NCBI RefSeq assembly: GCF_900106755.1 | Contig: NZ_FNNN01000003.1 | Location: 248,001 to 312,000, forward strand | Direction of reading: 5' to 3' | DNA from: Bacteroides faecis MAJ27 | GTDB taxonomy: Bacteria > Bacteroidota > Bacteroidia > Bacteroidales > Bacteroidaceae | DNA length: 64,000 nucleotides | Shown: piece by piece, positions 29,101-37,913 of the stretch | Layout: each line of letters starts with the position of its first letter | How positions within the stretch are numbered: position 1 is the stretch's first letter | The notes under the pieces: generated by a model | Databases searched by the model: none | What the model saw: only the letters and a program-made list of their open reading frames with translations | What the model was told of the DNA's origin: nothing | Position numbers and translations under genes: made by a program

Positions 29101-30452
29101 TCCAGTTTATAGGAATAGGCCTTCTCTTTTATTTTATCAATAACAGCTCCATAGTTATCTTTTAAAAATAATTTCTGTTGGTCATAGAAACCGTCAGTCG
29201 CTAAATCGTTCCTTTTTGAGGAAACAAACTTCAATTCATCCCCATTACTAGCCTTGATACCCGTTAACAGAGATGGATAAACTATATCATATTTCTTATC
29301 TACTAATAGCAAAAACTGGGGATCAACAGTGGAAGGAAGATTATAAAGAGCGGGAATCGTATTGGATTTAAGATTCTCACCGGAAAATTTAATCGTAGAA
29401 ATATTATGATGATCAAATCTTTCTACGATGTTTACATTTCCTTTATCATAATTAAAAGTGAGATTTTCCTGATTGGGTAATATTATTTTCTTGATATGCC
29501 AAGTGGATGCTGTAGCTAGTAAACTGGAGTGAAAACTATCCCAAATCATACTATGACTCCCTATCTGATCACCATATACACTATAGTGACTATCATAATC
29601 AGGATCTTTAGAATACGCACAAGACAGGTCAATACTATTAATATCTCCACCAAAGATATAGGTAAGTCCTTCCGAATCAACGATTGTTATTTCTGTAATC
29701 AACACAGGTCTGGATTCGATATACAACTTGGGATGATATGTTTTGTTTAGATGAGCATTAGTCCATTCCGTATCTGCAAGTAACACATCAGGTATTTTCC
29801 CAACTTTCACATCCTTTACCTTAAAGTACGAACTATTTTGCGATGAGATTCTTGTTTGTATTTCTCCTTCCTTATCTTTATACATAAAGAAGGAAGCATT
29901 TATTTTTCCTATATTTATTATAAATTCATCCAAGTCGGGCTCATGAAGATAATCTTCATTATAAATGAAAGGATTATAATATTTATTTAAATTAGATTCC
30001 TGATCCCAGTTCGTATTAGCAGTTCTGTCCATATACTCATTAAATGTATAGACTTCATCAATCATCCCATTAGCAACTCTGTATATTTGTCCACCGGTAA
30101 TGGACCAACCTAAGCCTACATTACCAACAGGAAGATCAACTTTGTTGCCTTCCGAATTATATAGCAATTGTATATCGTAAGAATAATTTTTCAGTGCTAT
30201 GGAATACAGAGGGATAGCAATATTTGCTCTTCCGGAATGCAAGTCAACCGGCAGTGACTGTACTCGTAGCAATGAACCAACTCCCGGACTCGGAGTATCA
30301 TATTTTAGCATTGACTGCGAAAATATAGGCTGAAAGAGGAAAGTAAAAAGAAACATGAATAAATATCGTATCTTTCGTTCTGTTGGTCCCGATGTATATG
30401 TTAACACAGTACAATACTGATTCAAATTATGATATTTAAAACTATTTTTCAT
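26157..30452 (-). CDS. Large secreted Rhs-like partner protein with DUF5977-like domain
   Basis: About 1431 residues. A signal-type hydrophobic segment (YLFMFLFTFLFQPIFSQ, about residues 31-47) is preceded by an unusually long N-terminus, so an internal start (Met33) is possible. The N-terminal region (VDLHSGRANIAIPLYSIALK and VGLGWSITGGQIYRVANG) resembles the SpvB/Tc-toxin-like start of Bacteroidetes Rhs systems. One clear YD repeat (GVTESYRYDDFSRLVSVMDN) lies near residue 1230, followed by a DUF5977-like block (YVVPAKKYSSTLSQEDANQK). It lacks the RHS core and variable tip. It is cotranscribed with the downstream RHS gene and probably forms part of the same shell or delivery complex. Confidence 0.78.
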   Translation of the reverse strand: MKNSFKYHNLNQYCTVLTYTSGPTERKIRYLFMFLFTFLFQPIFSQSMLKYDTPSPGVGSLLRVQSLPVDLHSGRANIAIPLYSIALKNYSYDIQLLYNSEGNKVDLPVGNVGLGWSITGGQIYRVANGMIDEVYTFNEYMDRTANTNWDQESNLNKYYNPFIYNEDYLHEPDLDEFIINIGKINASFFMYKDKEGEIQTRISSQNSSYFKVKDVKVGKIPDVLLADTEWTNAHLNKTYHPKLYIESRPVLITEITIVDSEGLTYIFGGDINSIDLSCAYSKDPDYDSHYSVYGDQIGSHSMIWDSFHSSLLATASTWHIKKIILPNQENLTFNYDKGNVNIVERFDHHNISTIKFSGENLKSNTIPALYNLPSTVDPQFLLLVDKKYDIVYPSLLTGIKASNGDELKFVSSKRNDLATDGFYDQQKLFLKDNYGAVIDKIKEKAYSYKLDEIKATTKNIKFYYTDQQSERLKLDSLLVNNTEKYKFQYNTLKLPAFNQMLTDNWGYYNGKKYLSQINSQRFDALYNYRQPDSTYVKAEILEGITYPTGGRVGLEYELHRYSRISTQYPFGIKQENGMAGGVRIKRVIFSDNKGSSEKITKEYLYQNEDNSSSGILSVVPRYVTNGTGTVDYDFKYTHLKGPYSYSNKSTTNINWTDGFHIGYSRVIEKLFDGSKTVYSFANYDRVQDEPSTADFTLGMNNDMYNKYTSRKLDRGLLRSADYYNASQKLIKKEAYTYHSDLSDYLKTIERYALMNTLPIRVSANKIYTYFPFLQKKETILYTDHDSIHETEEYEYNKYRLLTCTRKYINNPNDNSMLEARTKYISDLMEEYDSVTSGSISSGSPLKVYDTMRAQGLLSYPVETVVKRNGKVTSAEVMTYKLSDQFAVQDKQYKLENDVPLSDYSSFKLLNSAQYSMDNRCALEMEYLDYDSYGNPANIADKAGVKTAYIWGYKGLYPVAKVVNARNTFKSVPQYRDERTTKYVNLKYSSLSANVKSYNFYTSKAGDVEIVLAGALGFNWYVSGHLDNKAFNLVQMRSSDNMGKPWTDYQNAYTYSATFYVSAGYHTFSILSTDACKESSANVYDGDIHFSYWTRKSIAPETSGTDDVFYENFETTHLRPASFGYHSNNSCIGPYTVSLVTNPERKYVIDYQVFKNGKWEYMKHDFVNGRDSINEGVYPIDDVRVYPKDASITTYGYYPLIGLRSATNERGVTESYRYDDFSRLVSVMDNDMNVVKEYDYFYQNQSVEPELTYYNEQIRETFTRNTCDASLGEMGESIDYVVPAKKYSSTLSQEDANQKAYIDLRNNGQQYANEHAECNSNIIVSVYNPMEQDYYLTFDWGVQGSIVTDYYEIPPSRKIADTGDVLKDYEPIKVYVPRRFYRDTRVAPQDDHWAYEEPSIKSTPYAFDINYNIEYYTGHEDIYVIGGYPFAY

Positions 30453-30495
30453 ATGCTGTTTTTATATTAATTGCAATAAGCTTATTTTTAAATAA

Positions 30496-30575
30496 AAATC
30501 ACAGGTTATACAAAATGCTATCGCTTCGTTCTATTATGAATAAAACTAGCCTCCTGTTTTGTACACCTGTGATTT
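30496..30575 (-). terminator. Long hairpin terminator after the smalltalk gene
   Basis: AAATCACAGGTTATACAAAA (from 30496) pairs with TTTTGTACACCTGTGATTT (30557-30575) with few mismatches, enclosing about 40 bp. It lies 7 bp beyond the smalltalk stop codon, and T-rich sequence follows on the minus strand. Confidence 0.65.
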
Positions 30576-30581
30576 ACGAAC

Positions 30582-30683
30582 TTACAGATTCATCGCATTA
30601 CCGCCCAGCGCTCCCAGCACTGCCGAAGCCACCGCGATGACTACTTTCAAAATGGTATCCCAGAGGGATCTTTTGACTGCCAT
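30582..30683 (-). CDS. Smalltalk protein, 33 aa
   Basis: A 33-residue ORF, MAVKRSLWDTILKVVIAVAS then AVLGALGGNAMNL, preceded by an excellent AAAGGAGGTG ribosome-binding site. It matches the tiny 'smalltalk' family that follows HU-like and amidase genes in Bacteroides. One membrane-spanning or amphipathic helix (about 10-28) is visible. Function is unknown. By form it could act as a small membrane or holin-like peptide together with the amidase, which is inference. Confidence 0.8.
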   Translation of the reverse strand: MAVKRSLWDTILKVVIAVASAVLGALGGNAMNL

Positions 30684-30751
30684 AACTTTACACACCTCCT
30701 TTCCGACTCTTTACATGATTGATTACTAGGCAATCATCACTAAATGATTGA

Positions 30752-31219
30752 TTACTCCTGAAAACTTTCCTCCTTTACCTCAAAGCACGGACATGCCTTG
30801 ATCCACTCCTCCGGCTCGATCTCTCCATTCCCGTTGCGGTCCGGTGACAGGTCACGATGGCCGCACACCCGGCAACCGGGGAATTTCACTTGCAACTGAT
30901 GCACCAGCAGCCGGAGTGCTGCCCGTTGCTCCGGCGTCCGGGTGTCCGCCGGGCGTCCCCGGCAGTCCAGACCGCCTTCGTAGCAAATTCCGATACTCTC
31001 CGCATTAAATCCACGTGCGTGCGCACCGATCCGCTCGACAGGACGGGTAAGAAGCGTTGTACCGTCCCTGCGGATATAGTAGTGATAACCGGTACCGTTG
31101 AATCCACGCCGACGGTGCATCGTGTCCAGATCAAAAGCTGTCAGTTCCTTGTCTTCACGGGTGGCGGAACAGTGAATCACGATCAGACTGATCTTTCTCA
31201 TACCTGTTGTACGGTTCAT
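30752..31219 (-). CDS. N-acetylmuramoyl-L-alanine amidase (Amidase_2)
   Basis: 155 residues (or 149 from the ATG at 31201). An Amidase_2/T7-lysozyme-like zinc amidase that cleaves the MurNAc-L-Ala bond of peptidoglycan. Zinc-ligand blocks are VIHCSA and CGHRDLSPD, with the catalytic CPCF near the end and the substrate segment GYHYYIRRDG. The insert DRNGNGEIEPEEW is a textbook EF-hand Ca2+-loop pattern within the GHRDLSPD...CPC segment. It has no signal peptide. It is cotranscribed with the HU-like gene upstream and smalltalk downstream. Confidence 0.88.
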   Translation of the reverse strand: MNRTTGMRKISLIVIHCSATREDKELTAFDLDTMHRRRGFNGTGYHYYIRRDGTTLLTRPVERIGAHARGFNAESIGICYEGGLDCRGRPADTRTPEQRAALRLLVHQLQVKFPGCRVCGHRDLSPDRNGNGEIEPEEWIKACPCFEVKEESFQE

Positions 31220-31231
31220 GATCGGTTGCTT

Positions 31232-31750
31232 CTAGACAGTCGGGTCCGGAGCTTCCTCGTCACCGCCGTCGCCTCCGCTCCCACCGCCCGGGTTAGGATC
31301 GGGAACCTCACTTCCGCCTTCACCACCATTCAGCGCCTTCAGTTGCTGTTCCAAGTCTACAAAATCCAGACGGTCTTCCGCACGGGTAGCGGCAAGATTG
31401 GGACGTACACTGGCGGATGCCCGGAAATTGATACGGACCCAGTGGATGTTCTCCGGCAGACAAGCCTTCTTGGTATCAGTCCCCACCGTAGTGGCGGACA
31501 GGCTGAATACTCCAAAATTCTCAATGTTCACGGCATGGCCGTTGTACAACTCACTGCGCATCACCTCCACGAAGTTTGTTAGTACACTCTTGATATCGCC
31601 CAGCGTGAGCGAACTCTTCTCCTTCATCTGTTTGGCAATGGTATCCAGAGTGGCGGGCTTTCCCCACGTGATCAGCTGCGGATAGAATTTGCCCGTACCT
31701 TCTTTGTCGAAAGGAGACTTACGTAAAATCTTTTTAAATGTCACAGACAT
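31232..31750 (-). CDS. HU-family DNA-binding protein with Gly/Pro-rich tail
   Basis: A 172-residue protein. Residues about 30-125 form an HU/IHF-like domain (DTIAKQMKEKSSLTLGDIKS and VNIENFGVFSLSATTVGT). An acidic linker and a disordered Gly/Asp/Pro tail (about 145-172) follow. This HU variant is widespread in Bacteroides beside the amidase/smalltalk/VapE set, often near capsule loci. DNA-binding is expected; a specific role is unknown. The stop is 12 bp from the amidase start. Confidence 0.88.
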   Translation of the reverse strand: MSVTFKKILRKSPFDKEGTGKFYPQLITWGKPATLDTIAKQMKEKSSLTLGDIKSVLTNFVEVMRSELYNGHAVNIENFGVFSLSATTVGTDTKKACLPENIHWVRINFRASASVRPNLAATRAEDRLDFVDLEQQLKALNGGEGGSEVPDPNPGGGSGGDGGDEEAPDPTV

Positions 31751-32095
31751 AATTTTCTTCTTCTCTTTTTAATGAATGAATTTCCAGTTATTTTCTCTCT
31801 GTTGCCCGGGTGAAGGTAGCGGTGACGTCTTCCGGCTTCTCCTCTCAGGAACACGACAAAGATAGGGAATAGCCCCTCTACGGGGTTACATACAAGTGCG
31901 TAGCGACACGTAGCGATGTGCAGCGGCACGTACTTTGACTCACTGACTCTCACTGTTCTTTACTGACAGGCAACGGTATCTTTTTCTTTCCCGTTCAAAG
32001 TGATTATTCCGCTCATCCGCTTTGTTTTGTCTGAATAAATACATACCTTTACAGTATAATAATCAGGCGAATAGCCGATATAAAGAACACCGATT
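31751..32095. promoter_or_regulatory. Divergent control region between HU operon and DUF4248 gene
   Basis: No gene is seen in this 345-bp stretch. TATCTTTG on the minus strand (31857-31864) is the likely HU-operon promoter with about a 100-nt leader. At about 31890-31935 there are loosely repeated 12-bp units around CGTAGCGAC / CGTAGCGATG / GCAGCGGCACG. A TACCTTTA near 32045 on the plus strand may serve the DUF4248 gene. Confidence 0.55.
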
Positions 32096-32326
32096 ATGGA
32101 AACTACACAAGAAGAATTTCAAGTCCGGGTCTACCTGAAAACGGAACTGGCACAACTGTATGCACCCCATCTGAATCCCGAAGCCGCATTGAGGAAGATG
32201 CGAAAATGGATCCACCGGAACCCCGAGCTCTACCACGAACTGTATGCCGGCACGGAAGGAAAGAATGAACTGGCATACAGCAAAAGGCAGGTGGCTGTTT
32301 TAGTGAGGTACCTGGATACTCCATAA
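32096..32326 (+). CDS. DUF4248 domain protein
   Basis: A 76-residue cytoplasmic protein (METTQEEFQVRVYLKTELAQ start) with the family pattern ELAQLYAPHLNPEAALRKMR and KRQVAVLVRYL. It looks like a small helix-turn-helix-type DNA-binding protein. It is regularly found with VapE-like and HU-like genes in Bacteroides. Function is unknown. Confidence 0.85.
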   Translation: METTQEEFQVRVYLKTELAQLYAPHLNPEAALRKMRKWIHRNPELYHELYAGTEGKNELAYSKRQVAVLVRYLDTP

Positions 32327-32404
32327 GCACCTCTTCCTCCCCATGCGGAGATTTACACATTACTATATACGCGCAGGCGCGAAAGAGTATTTTATTTTTA
32401 TAGA

Positions 32405-32457
32405 AAAAAAGCGTGTAACGGAGGGGTAGGACTTACCCCTCCGTTACACGCTTTTTT
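32405..32457. terminator. Perfect 24-bp-stem bidirectional terminator
   Basis: AAAAAAGCGTGTAACGGAGG (from 32405, plus GGTA) pairs without mismatch to TACCCCTCCGTTACACGCTT (from 32434, plus TTTT) around a 5-nt loop. Its A run and T run make it a terminator in both directions. Confidence 0.9.
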
Positions 32458-32520
32458 CTGTATTAAATAGTATATAAAAAGAATAAACAACAGAGATGAT
32501 GAAGACACAAAAAGAAGTTG

Positions 32521-32528
32521 TATCTTTG
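32521..32528 (+). promoter_or_regulatory. -7 promoter element of the frameshifted gene
   Basis: TATCTTTG lies 52 bp before the ATG at 32581, indicating that the frameshifted gene still has its promoter. Confidence 0.65.
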
Positions 32529-32580
32529 CGACATTTTTAAACGAAACATCTTTTAACAATAAGCACTAATTATTAAAAAC

Positions 32581-32942
32581 ATGAGTAAAAAGACATTTTC
32601 TCCGAAGGCTTCATTTACCAAAACAAGCAGGCTGTAACACTCGAAAAGGGAGAATTTCCTGCTATCTCACCGTTCATCACCCAACTGCTGGATAATGTCA
32701 ACAGCATGTACCTCAACCGAATAGAGGTAAAACCATCTGACAGAAAGAAATTTCTCACACCGATCGTCCACCTCTGCTACGACCCCTCCTCTCCATTTAA
32801 CATTAAAGGTCCCAAATTCTTCGCACAGTTGCTGTTTCTGACAGTAAATTTCCGGAAGAACGATCACCCGGATGAGTCTCTGAGCATAGAAGAAATTGAT
32901 TATGAGATACAAAAGCTGAAAAGGCTTCTGCTTAACGATTAA
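32581..32942 (+). pseudogene. Frameshifted gene of unknown function (about 120 aa if repaired)
   Basis: ATG 32581 opens MSKKTFSPKASFTK and then stops at TAA 32635-32637. The +1 frame continues as NKQAVTLEKGEFPAISPFIT ... to LLLND and the stop at 32940-32942. Adding one A to the AAAA run at 32620-32623 joins both parts into one continuous protein of about 120 residues. The downstream part has ordinary coding character (KFLTPIVHLCYDPSSPFNIK, FFAQLLFLTVNFRKND). Promoter and terminator are intact, so the break is recent, phase-variable or a sequence error. It lies in the DUF4248-VapE gene set. Confidence 0.7.
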
Positions 32943-32963
32943 CATTTCGAAGATTACGTTAAA

Positions 32964-32993
32964 AAACTGTTTTTAGCTTCCTAAAAACAGTTT
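32964..32993 (+). terminator. Terminator after the frameshifted gene
   Basis: AAACTGTTTTTAG pairs perfectly with CTAAAAACAGTTT around CTTC, followed by a T-rich tract. Confidence 0.8.
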
Positions 32994-33064
32994 CTTTAAT
33001 CCGACAAAAAGCTATTCCTTTGCAGCCTGTTAATAACGACAGCAATTAAAACTTATCAAAAAAA

Positions 33065-35257
33065 ATGGAAATTATTACCATAACCGCCTACCGGGGGTTA
33101 TCAGTTGTGTCAGGGAGTATAGATATCCGGAAGTTGTTCGAATTTATTCGGGGAAGTGTTTATCGGGACAAAATCCGGAGACTCCGGGAGACAATGGAAA
33201 CGGGAGACACAGCGAAAGCAGACCGGATGAAGAAGCAACTGCCCTACTACACCGTCACGGCTACCTACGCTATGGAAAGACTGGCTTACAGCCTCGTCAC
33301 GTATCAGGATATCATCATACTCGACTGTGATGACATGCCGGCAGAAAAGATTCCGGGATACCGCCAACTGGTGAACGACTGCCCCGACACGTTGGGAGAT
33401 TTCATCAGCCCCCGCATGCACGGGCTGAAAATCTTCGTCTATCTCACCGGTGAAGAACCGGAAGCATTGCGCGCCGAACTGAATGCGCTCGGAACCATCG
33501 ACCTCCCCACACTGGAACGTTACCACCACCGCATGTACGCCCTGGCAAGCCAGAAGTACGAAGAACTGCTCCACACGAAGGTCGACACCAGCGGAAGCGA
33601 CCTTAGCCGCGGATTCTTCGCCTCACACGATCCGGAGGCTTTCCTTTCTCCCGAACGACTGGAGAATGTAAAGCCGCTGACCGTACGAGTGACGTTGCCG
33701 ACCGAAGAAGAATGTAAAAACAAGAAACGCAGGAAATCCTCCCCACAGCCTCCGCTCCTCCCCACACAGGGAAACGCGGCTCCGATCGACCTGCAGGTGC
33801 AGCTAGACTTCCGCAAAGCCATGGAATACACCCGACGGAAAGAACGCCTTGAAACCGGAAACCGGGACAATTTCTTTTACTGCCTCGGCAACCAGTGCTA
33901 CCGTCGCCACATCACGGAAGAGGAAGCCGTCAGCCTGACACGCAGCAGCTTCGGCGATATCCCCGACTTCGATCTCGAACAGCCCCTGCGCAATGCCTAC
34001 CAATATACTTCGAAGACGGACCGGGAAGAAAAGGAAAGCCATGAACCGAAAATCTGCAAGATGATCAGATTCATGGATGAGTATTACGAAATCCGCAGAA
34101 ACATCGTGAAAGAGCTGATCGAGTTCCGTCGTAAACCGACGACAACCGATGAAAAGGCGTCTTCCGACTTCGCCATCCTGCGTGCCAAAGACGTCAATAC
34201 GTTCTACATCAACGCACAAATGAAAGGAATCTCTTGCTCGCAAAACAGCCTCAAGGCACTAGTAGACTCTGATTACGCCAAACCGTTCAATCCCTTCACC
34301 CACTATTTCTTTTCTCTCCCGACCTGGAACGGCAAAACCGATTATATCGCCCAACTGGCACAGAGGGTCAAAACCACCGACCCGGCTTTCTTCATAGACA
34401 GCCTCCGCCACTGGCTGGTGGGAATGGTGGCCTGCGCCATCGACGATAAAGTGCAGAACCAGCAGTTGCTGCTGCTCCACGGCGGACAGGGAAGCGGAAA
34501 AAGTACCTTTATCCGGAAACTTCTCCCACCGGAACTGGACACCTACTACCGTTGCGGCATGATTATACCCGAAAACAAAGACCATCTGCTACAACTCTCT
34601 TCCAGTCTCATCATCGACCTGGACGAGTTCGACACCCTTCCTTCCTGGCAAATGCAAAGCCTGAAGCGGCTGATCGTACAAGGCGTGGTGACGGAACGCA
34701 AAGTGTTCGACCTACAGATGAATAACTTCATCCGCCGCGCCTCGTTTATAGCCAGCACCAACGACCAGCACTTCCTGGTGGATATCCTCGAAAACAGACG
34801 TTACCTGATCAATACCATTTTGAGCATTGACAACAGCGGTCCGGTCAATCACAAAGGCATCTATGCGCAGGCACTGGCCCTCTACCGGCAAGGCTACCGA
34901 TACTGGTACGAAAAGGAGGAGGTAACCTTCTTGAACAAGCGCAACGAAAGTTTTCGCCAGAAAGACCCGGTAGAAGAAAACCTGTTTTTCTATTTCCGTG
35001 CGGCTAAAGGCGGAGAGATACAAGCGAAATGGTATCCTGCCTCTTATCTGCTCTCTATCCTGAGTCTGAACGGGCGTACTCAGTCCAATCCCCAGACACA
35101 GAAAACATTGGTGACGGTGCTCGAAAAGAACCATTTTATAAATCGGAACGGCAATTACGGAGTAACGGAATATAAGGTGGTGGAATACACACCGGAAGAA
35201 CGAGAAGCCAATTCGACGTTGCCGCAGATTCCTAAACAGGGGAATTTTGACTTGTAG
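33065..35257 (+). CDS. VapE-family primase/helicase-like protein with VirE N-terminal domain
   Basis: A 730-residue protein. The N-terminus (about 20-200) resembles the BT4734/VirE_N primase-like domain (YQDIIILDCDDMPAEK and ISPRMHGLKIFVYLTG). The C-terminal VapE ATPase (about 430-680) has Walker A LLLHGGQGSGKSTFIRKL, Walker B LIIDLDEFDTLPSW and SFIASTNDQHFLVD. Such proteins occur in phage satellites and in the recurrent Bacteroides DUF4248/HU/amidase islands. A replicative helicase-primase role is likely, but no other phage genes are present here. GC content is higher than in the capsule region. Confidence 0.87.
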   Translation: MEIITITAYRGLSVVSGSIDIRKLFEFIRGSVYRDKIRRLRETMETGDTAKADRMKKQLPYYTVTATYAMERLAYSLVTYQDIIILDCDDMPAEKIPGYRQLVNDCPDTLGDFISPRMHGLKIFVYLTGEEPEALRAELNALGTIDLPTLERYHHRMYALASQKYEELLHTKVDTSGSDLSRGFFASHDPEAFLSPERLENVKPLTVRVTLPTEEECKNKKRRKSSPQPPLLPTQGNAAPIDLQVQLDFRKAMEYTRRKERLETGNRDNFFYCLGNQCYRRHITEEEAVSLTRSSFGDIPDFDLEQPLRNAYQYTSKTDREEKESHEPKICKMIRFMDEYYEIRRNIVKELIEFRRKPTTTDEKASSDFAILRAKDVNTFYINAQMKGISCSQNSLKALVDSDYAKPFNPFTHYFFSLPTWNGKTDYIAQLAQRVKTTDPAFFIDSLRHWLVGMVACAIDDKVQNQQLLLLHGGQGSGKSTFIRKLLPPELDTYYRCGMIIPENKDHLLQLSSSLIIDLDEFDTLPSWQMQSLKRLIVQGVVTERKVFDLQMNNFIRRASFIASTNDQHFLVDILENRRYLINTILSIDNSGPVNHKGIYAQALALYRQGYRYWYEKEEVTFLNKRNESFRQKDPVEENLFFYFRAAKGGEIQAKWYPASYLLSILSLNGRTQSNPQTQKTLVTVLEKNHFINRNGNYGVTEYKVVEYTPEEREANSTLPQIPKQGNFDL

Positions 35258-35355
35258 ATGAAGAGCTTTTCGAATCATGACCTCTGAGCGGTGAGTGATG
35301 AGCCAGCCGTGAATGCCGGACAGGATACTACGACAGCTGACAAGCAATGAAAAGG

Positions 35356-35430
35356 AAAGGGAAAAGCAATGTGACGACAGTCAACAAGCATTTCCCTTTA
35401 TTTAACAGTAAGGTAATATCAGTATTACCT
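35356..35430. terminator. Two terminator hairpins between VapE and ABC-F genes
   Basis: AAAGGGAAA (35356-35364) pairs with TTTCCCTTT (35391-35399). A second perfect hairpin, AGGTAATA/TATTACCT, lies at 35411-35430. They separate convergent genes. Confidence 0.7.
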
Positions 35431-35467
35431 TCTATGCATATTCAGCGTATCTGACGGATGAAGCACA

Positions 35468-37120
<1,653 letters not shown>

Positions 37121-37144
37121 CTATCTACTATTTTTTTGAGTGTG

Positions 37145-37152
37145 CAAAGGTA
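37145..37152 (-). promoter_or_regulatory. -7 promoter element of the ABC-F gene
   Basis: TACCTTTG on the minus strand. The leader to 37087 contains reiterated TACTATT heptamers. Confidence 0.65.
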
Positions 37153-37208
37153 GGCATTTAAAATGAATTATGAGCTATCCGGAATGTGTCAATCTGGCAT
37201 AAATATAT

Positions 37209-37249
37209 TACCTTTGCAGCGTTTTTGGCAAAATGACCATATTGGCAAA
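37209..37249 (+). promoter_or_regulatory. grpE-dnaJ promoter with TTGGCAAA direct repeat
   Basis: TACCTTTG (37209-37216) is the -7 element. The leader carries two TTGGCAAA copies, at 37225-37232 and 37242-37249. No CIRCE element is present. Confidence 0.6.
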
Positions 37250-37309
37250 GTTTTTGCAGATGAAAATTTTAAATCATAGATCGTAAATAATAAAATCATA
37301 AATAATAAG

Positions 37310-37891
37310 ATGGATCCAAAAGAAAAAGAAATGAAGGCTGAAGAGCTGAATGTGGAAGAAACTCAGAATACTGCGGAAGAGCAACCGCAAAACGATCAGG
37401 CAGAAGAGGCCGCTCCCCTGACTCATGAGGAGCAGTTGGAAAAGGAGCTGGAAGAGGCACAGACTGCCATCGAAGAGCAGAAGGACAAGTATCTGCGCCT
37501 GTCTGCCGAGTTTGACAATTACCGCAAACGTACCATCAAGGAGAAGGCGGAACTGATTCTGAATGGTGGCGAAAAAAGTATCAGCAGCATTCTGCCGGTG
37601 ATCGACGACTTTGAGCGCGCCATCAAAACGATGGAAACTGCCAAAGACGTGAGCGCCGTGAAGGAAGGTGTAGAATTGATTTATAATAAGTTTATGGCTG
37701 TCCTGGCACAGAATGGCGTGAAGGTCATCGAAACGAAAGACCAGCCGCTGGATACGGATTATCACGAAGCCATCGCTGTGATCCCTGCCCCGTCGGAAGA
37801 ACAGAAAGGTAAGATTCTGGACTGCGTACAGACGGGTTATACGCTGAACGACAAAGTGATTCGTCACGCTAAAGTGGTAGTTGGGGAGTAA
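37310..37891 (+). CDS. grpE: GrpE nucleotide exchange factor
   Basis: A 193-residue cytoplasmic protein. The acidic N-terminus and long coiled coil (about 45-95) precede KYLRLSAEFDNYRKRTIKEK, and the C-terminal beta domain carries the GrpE signature in IVDCVQTGYTLNDKVIRHAK-type sequence (here ILDCVQTGYTLNDKVIRHAK). It promotes ADP release from DnaK. It is followed after 22 bp by dnaJ, so they form one heat-shock operon; dnaK is not in the window. Confidence 0.96.
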   Translation: MDPKEKEMKAEELNVEETQNTAEEQPQNDQAEEAAPLTHEEQLEKELEEAQTAIEEQKDKYLRLSAEFDNYRKRTIKEKAELILNGGEKSISSILPVIDDFERAIKTMETAKDVSAVKEGVELIYNKFMAVLAQNGVKVIETKDQPLDTDYHEAIAVIPAPSEEQKGKILDCVQTGYTLNDKVIRHAKVVVGE

Positions 37892-37913
37892 ATACAAAAG
37901 TTAGTTAGGAAGC

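Noticed and set aside
33065..35257. Evidence for an integrated prophage around VapE
   Set aside because: No integrase, capsid, portal or terminase gene and no attachment repeats were seen; the set matches a resident Bacteroides island.
37209..37309. CIRCE/HrcA operator before grpE
   Set aside because: No TTAGCACTC-N9-GAGTGCTAA match is present; only a TTGGCAAA direct repeat is seen.
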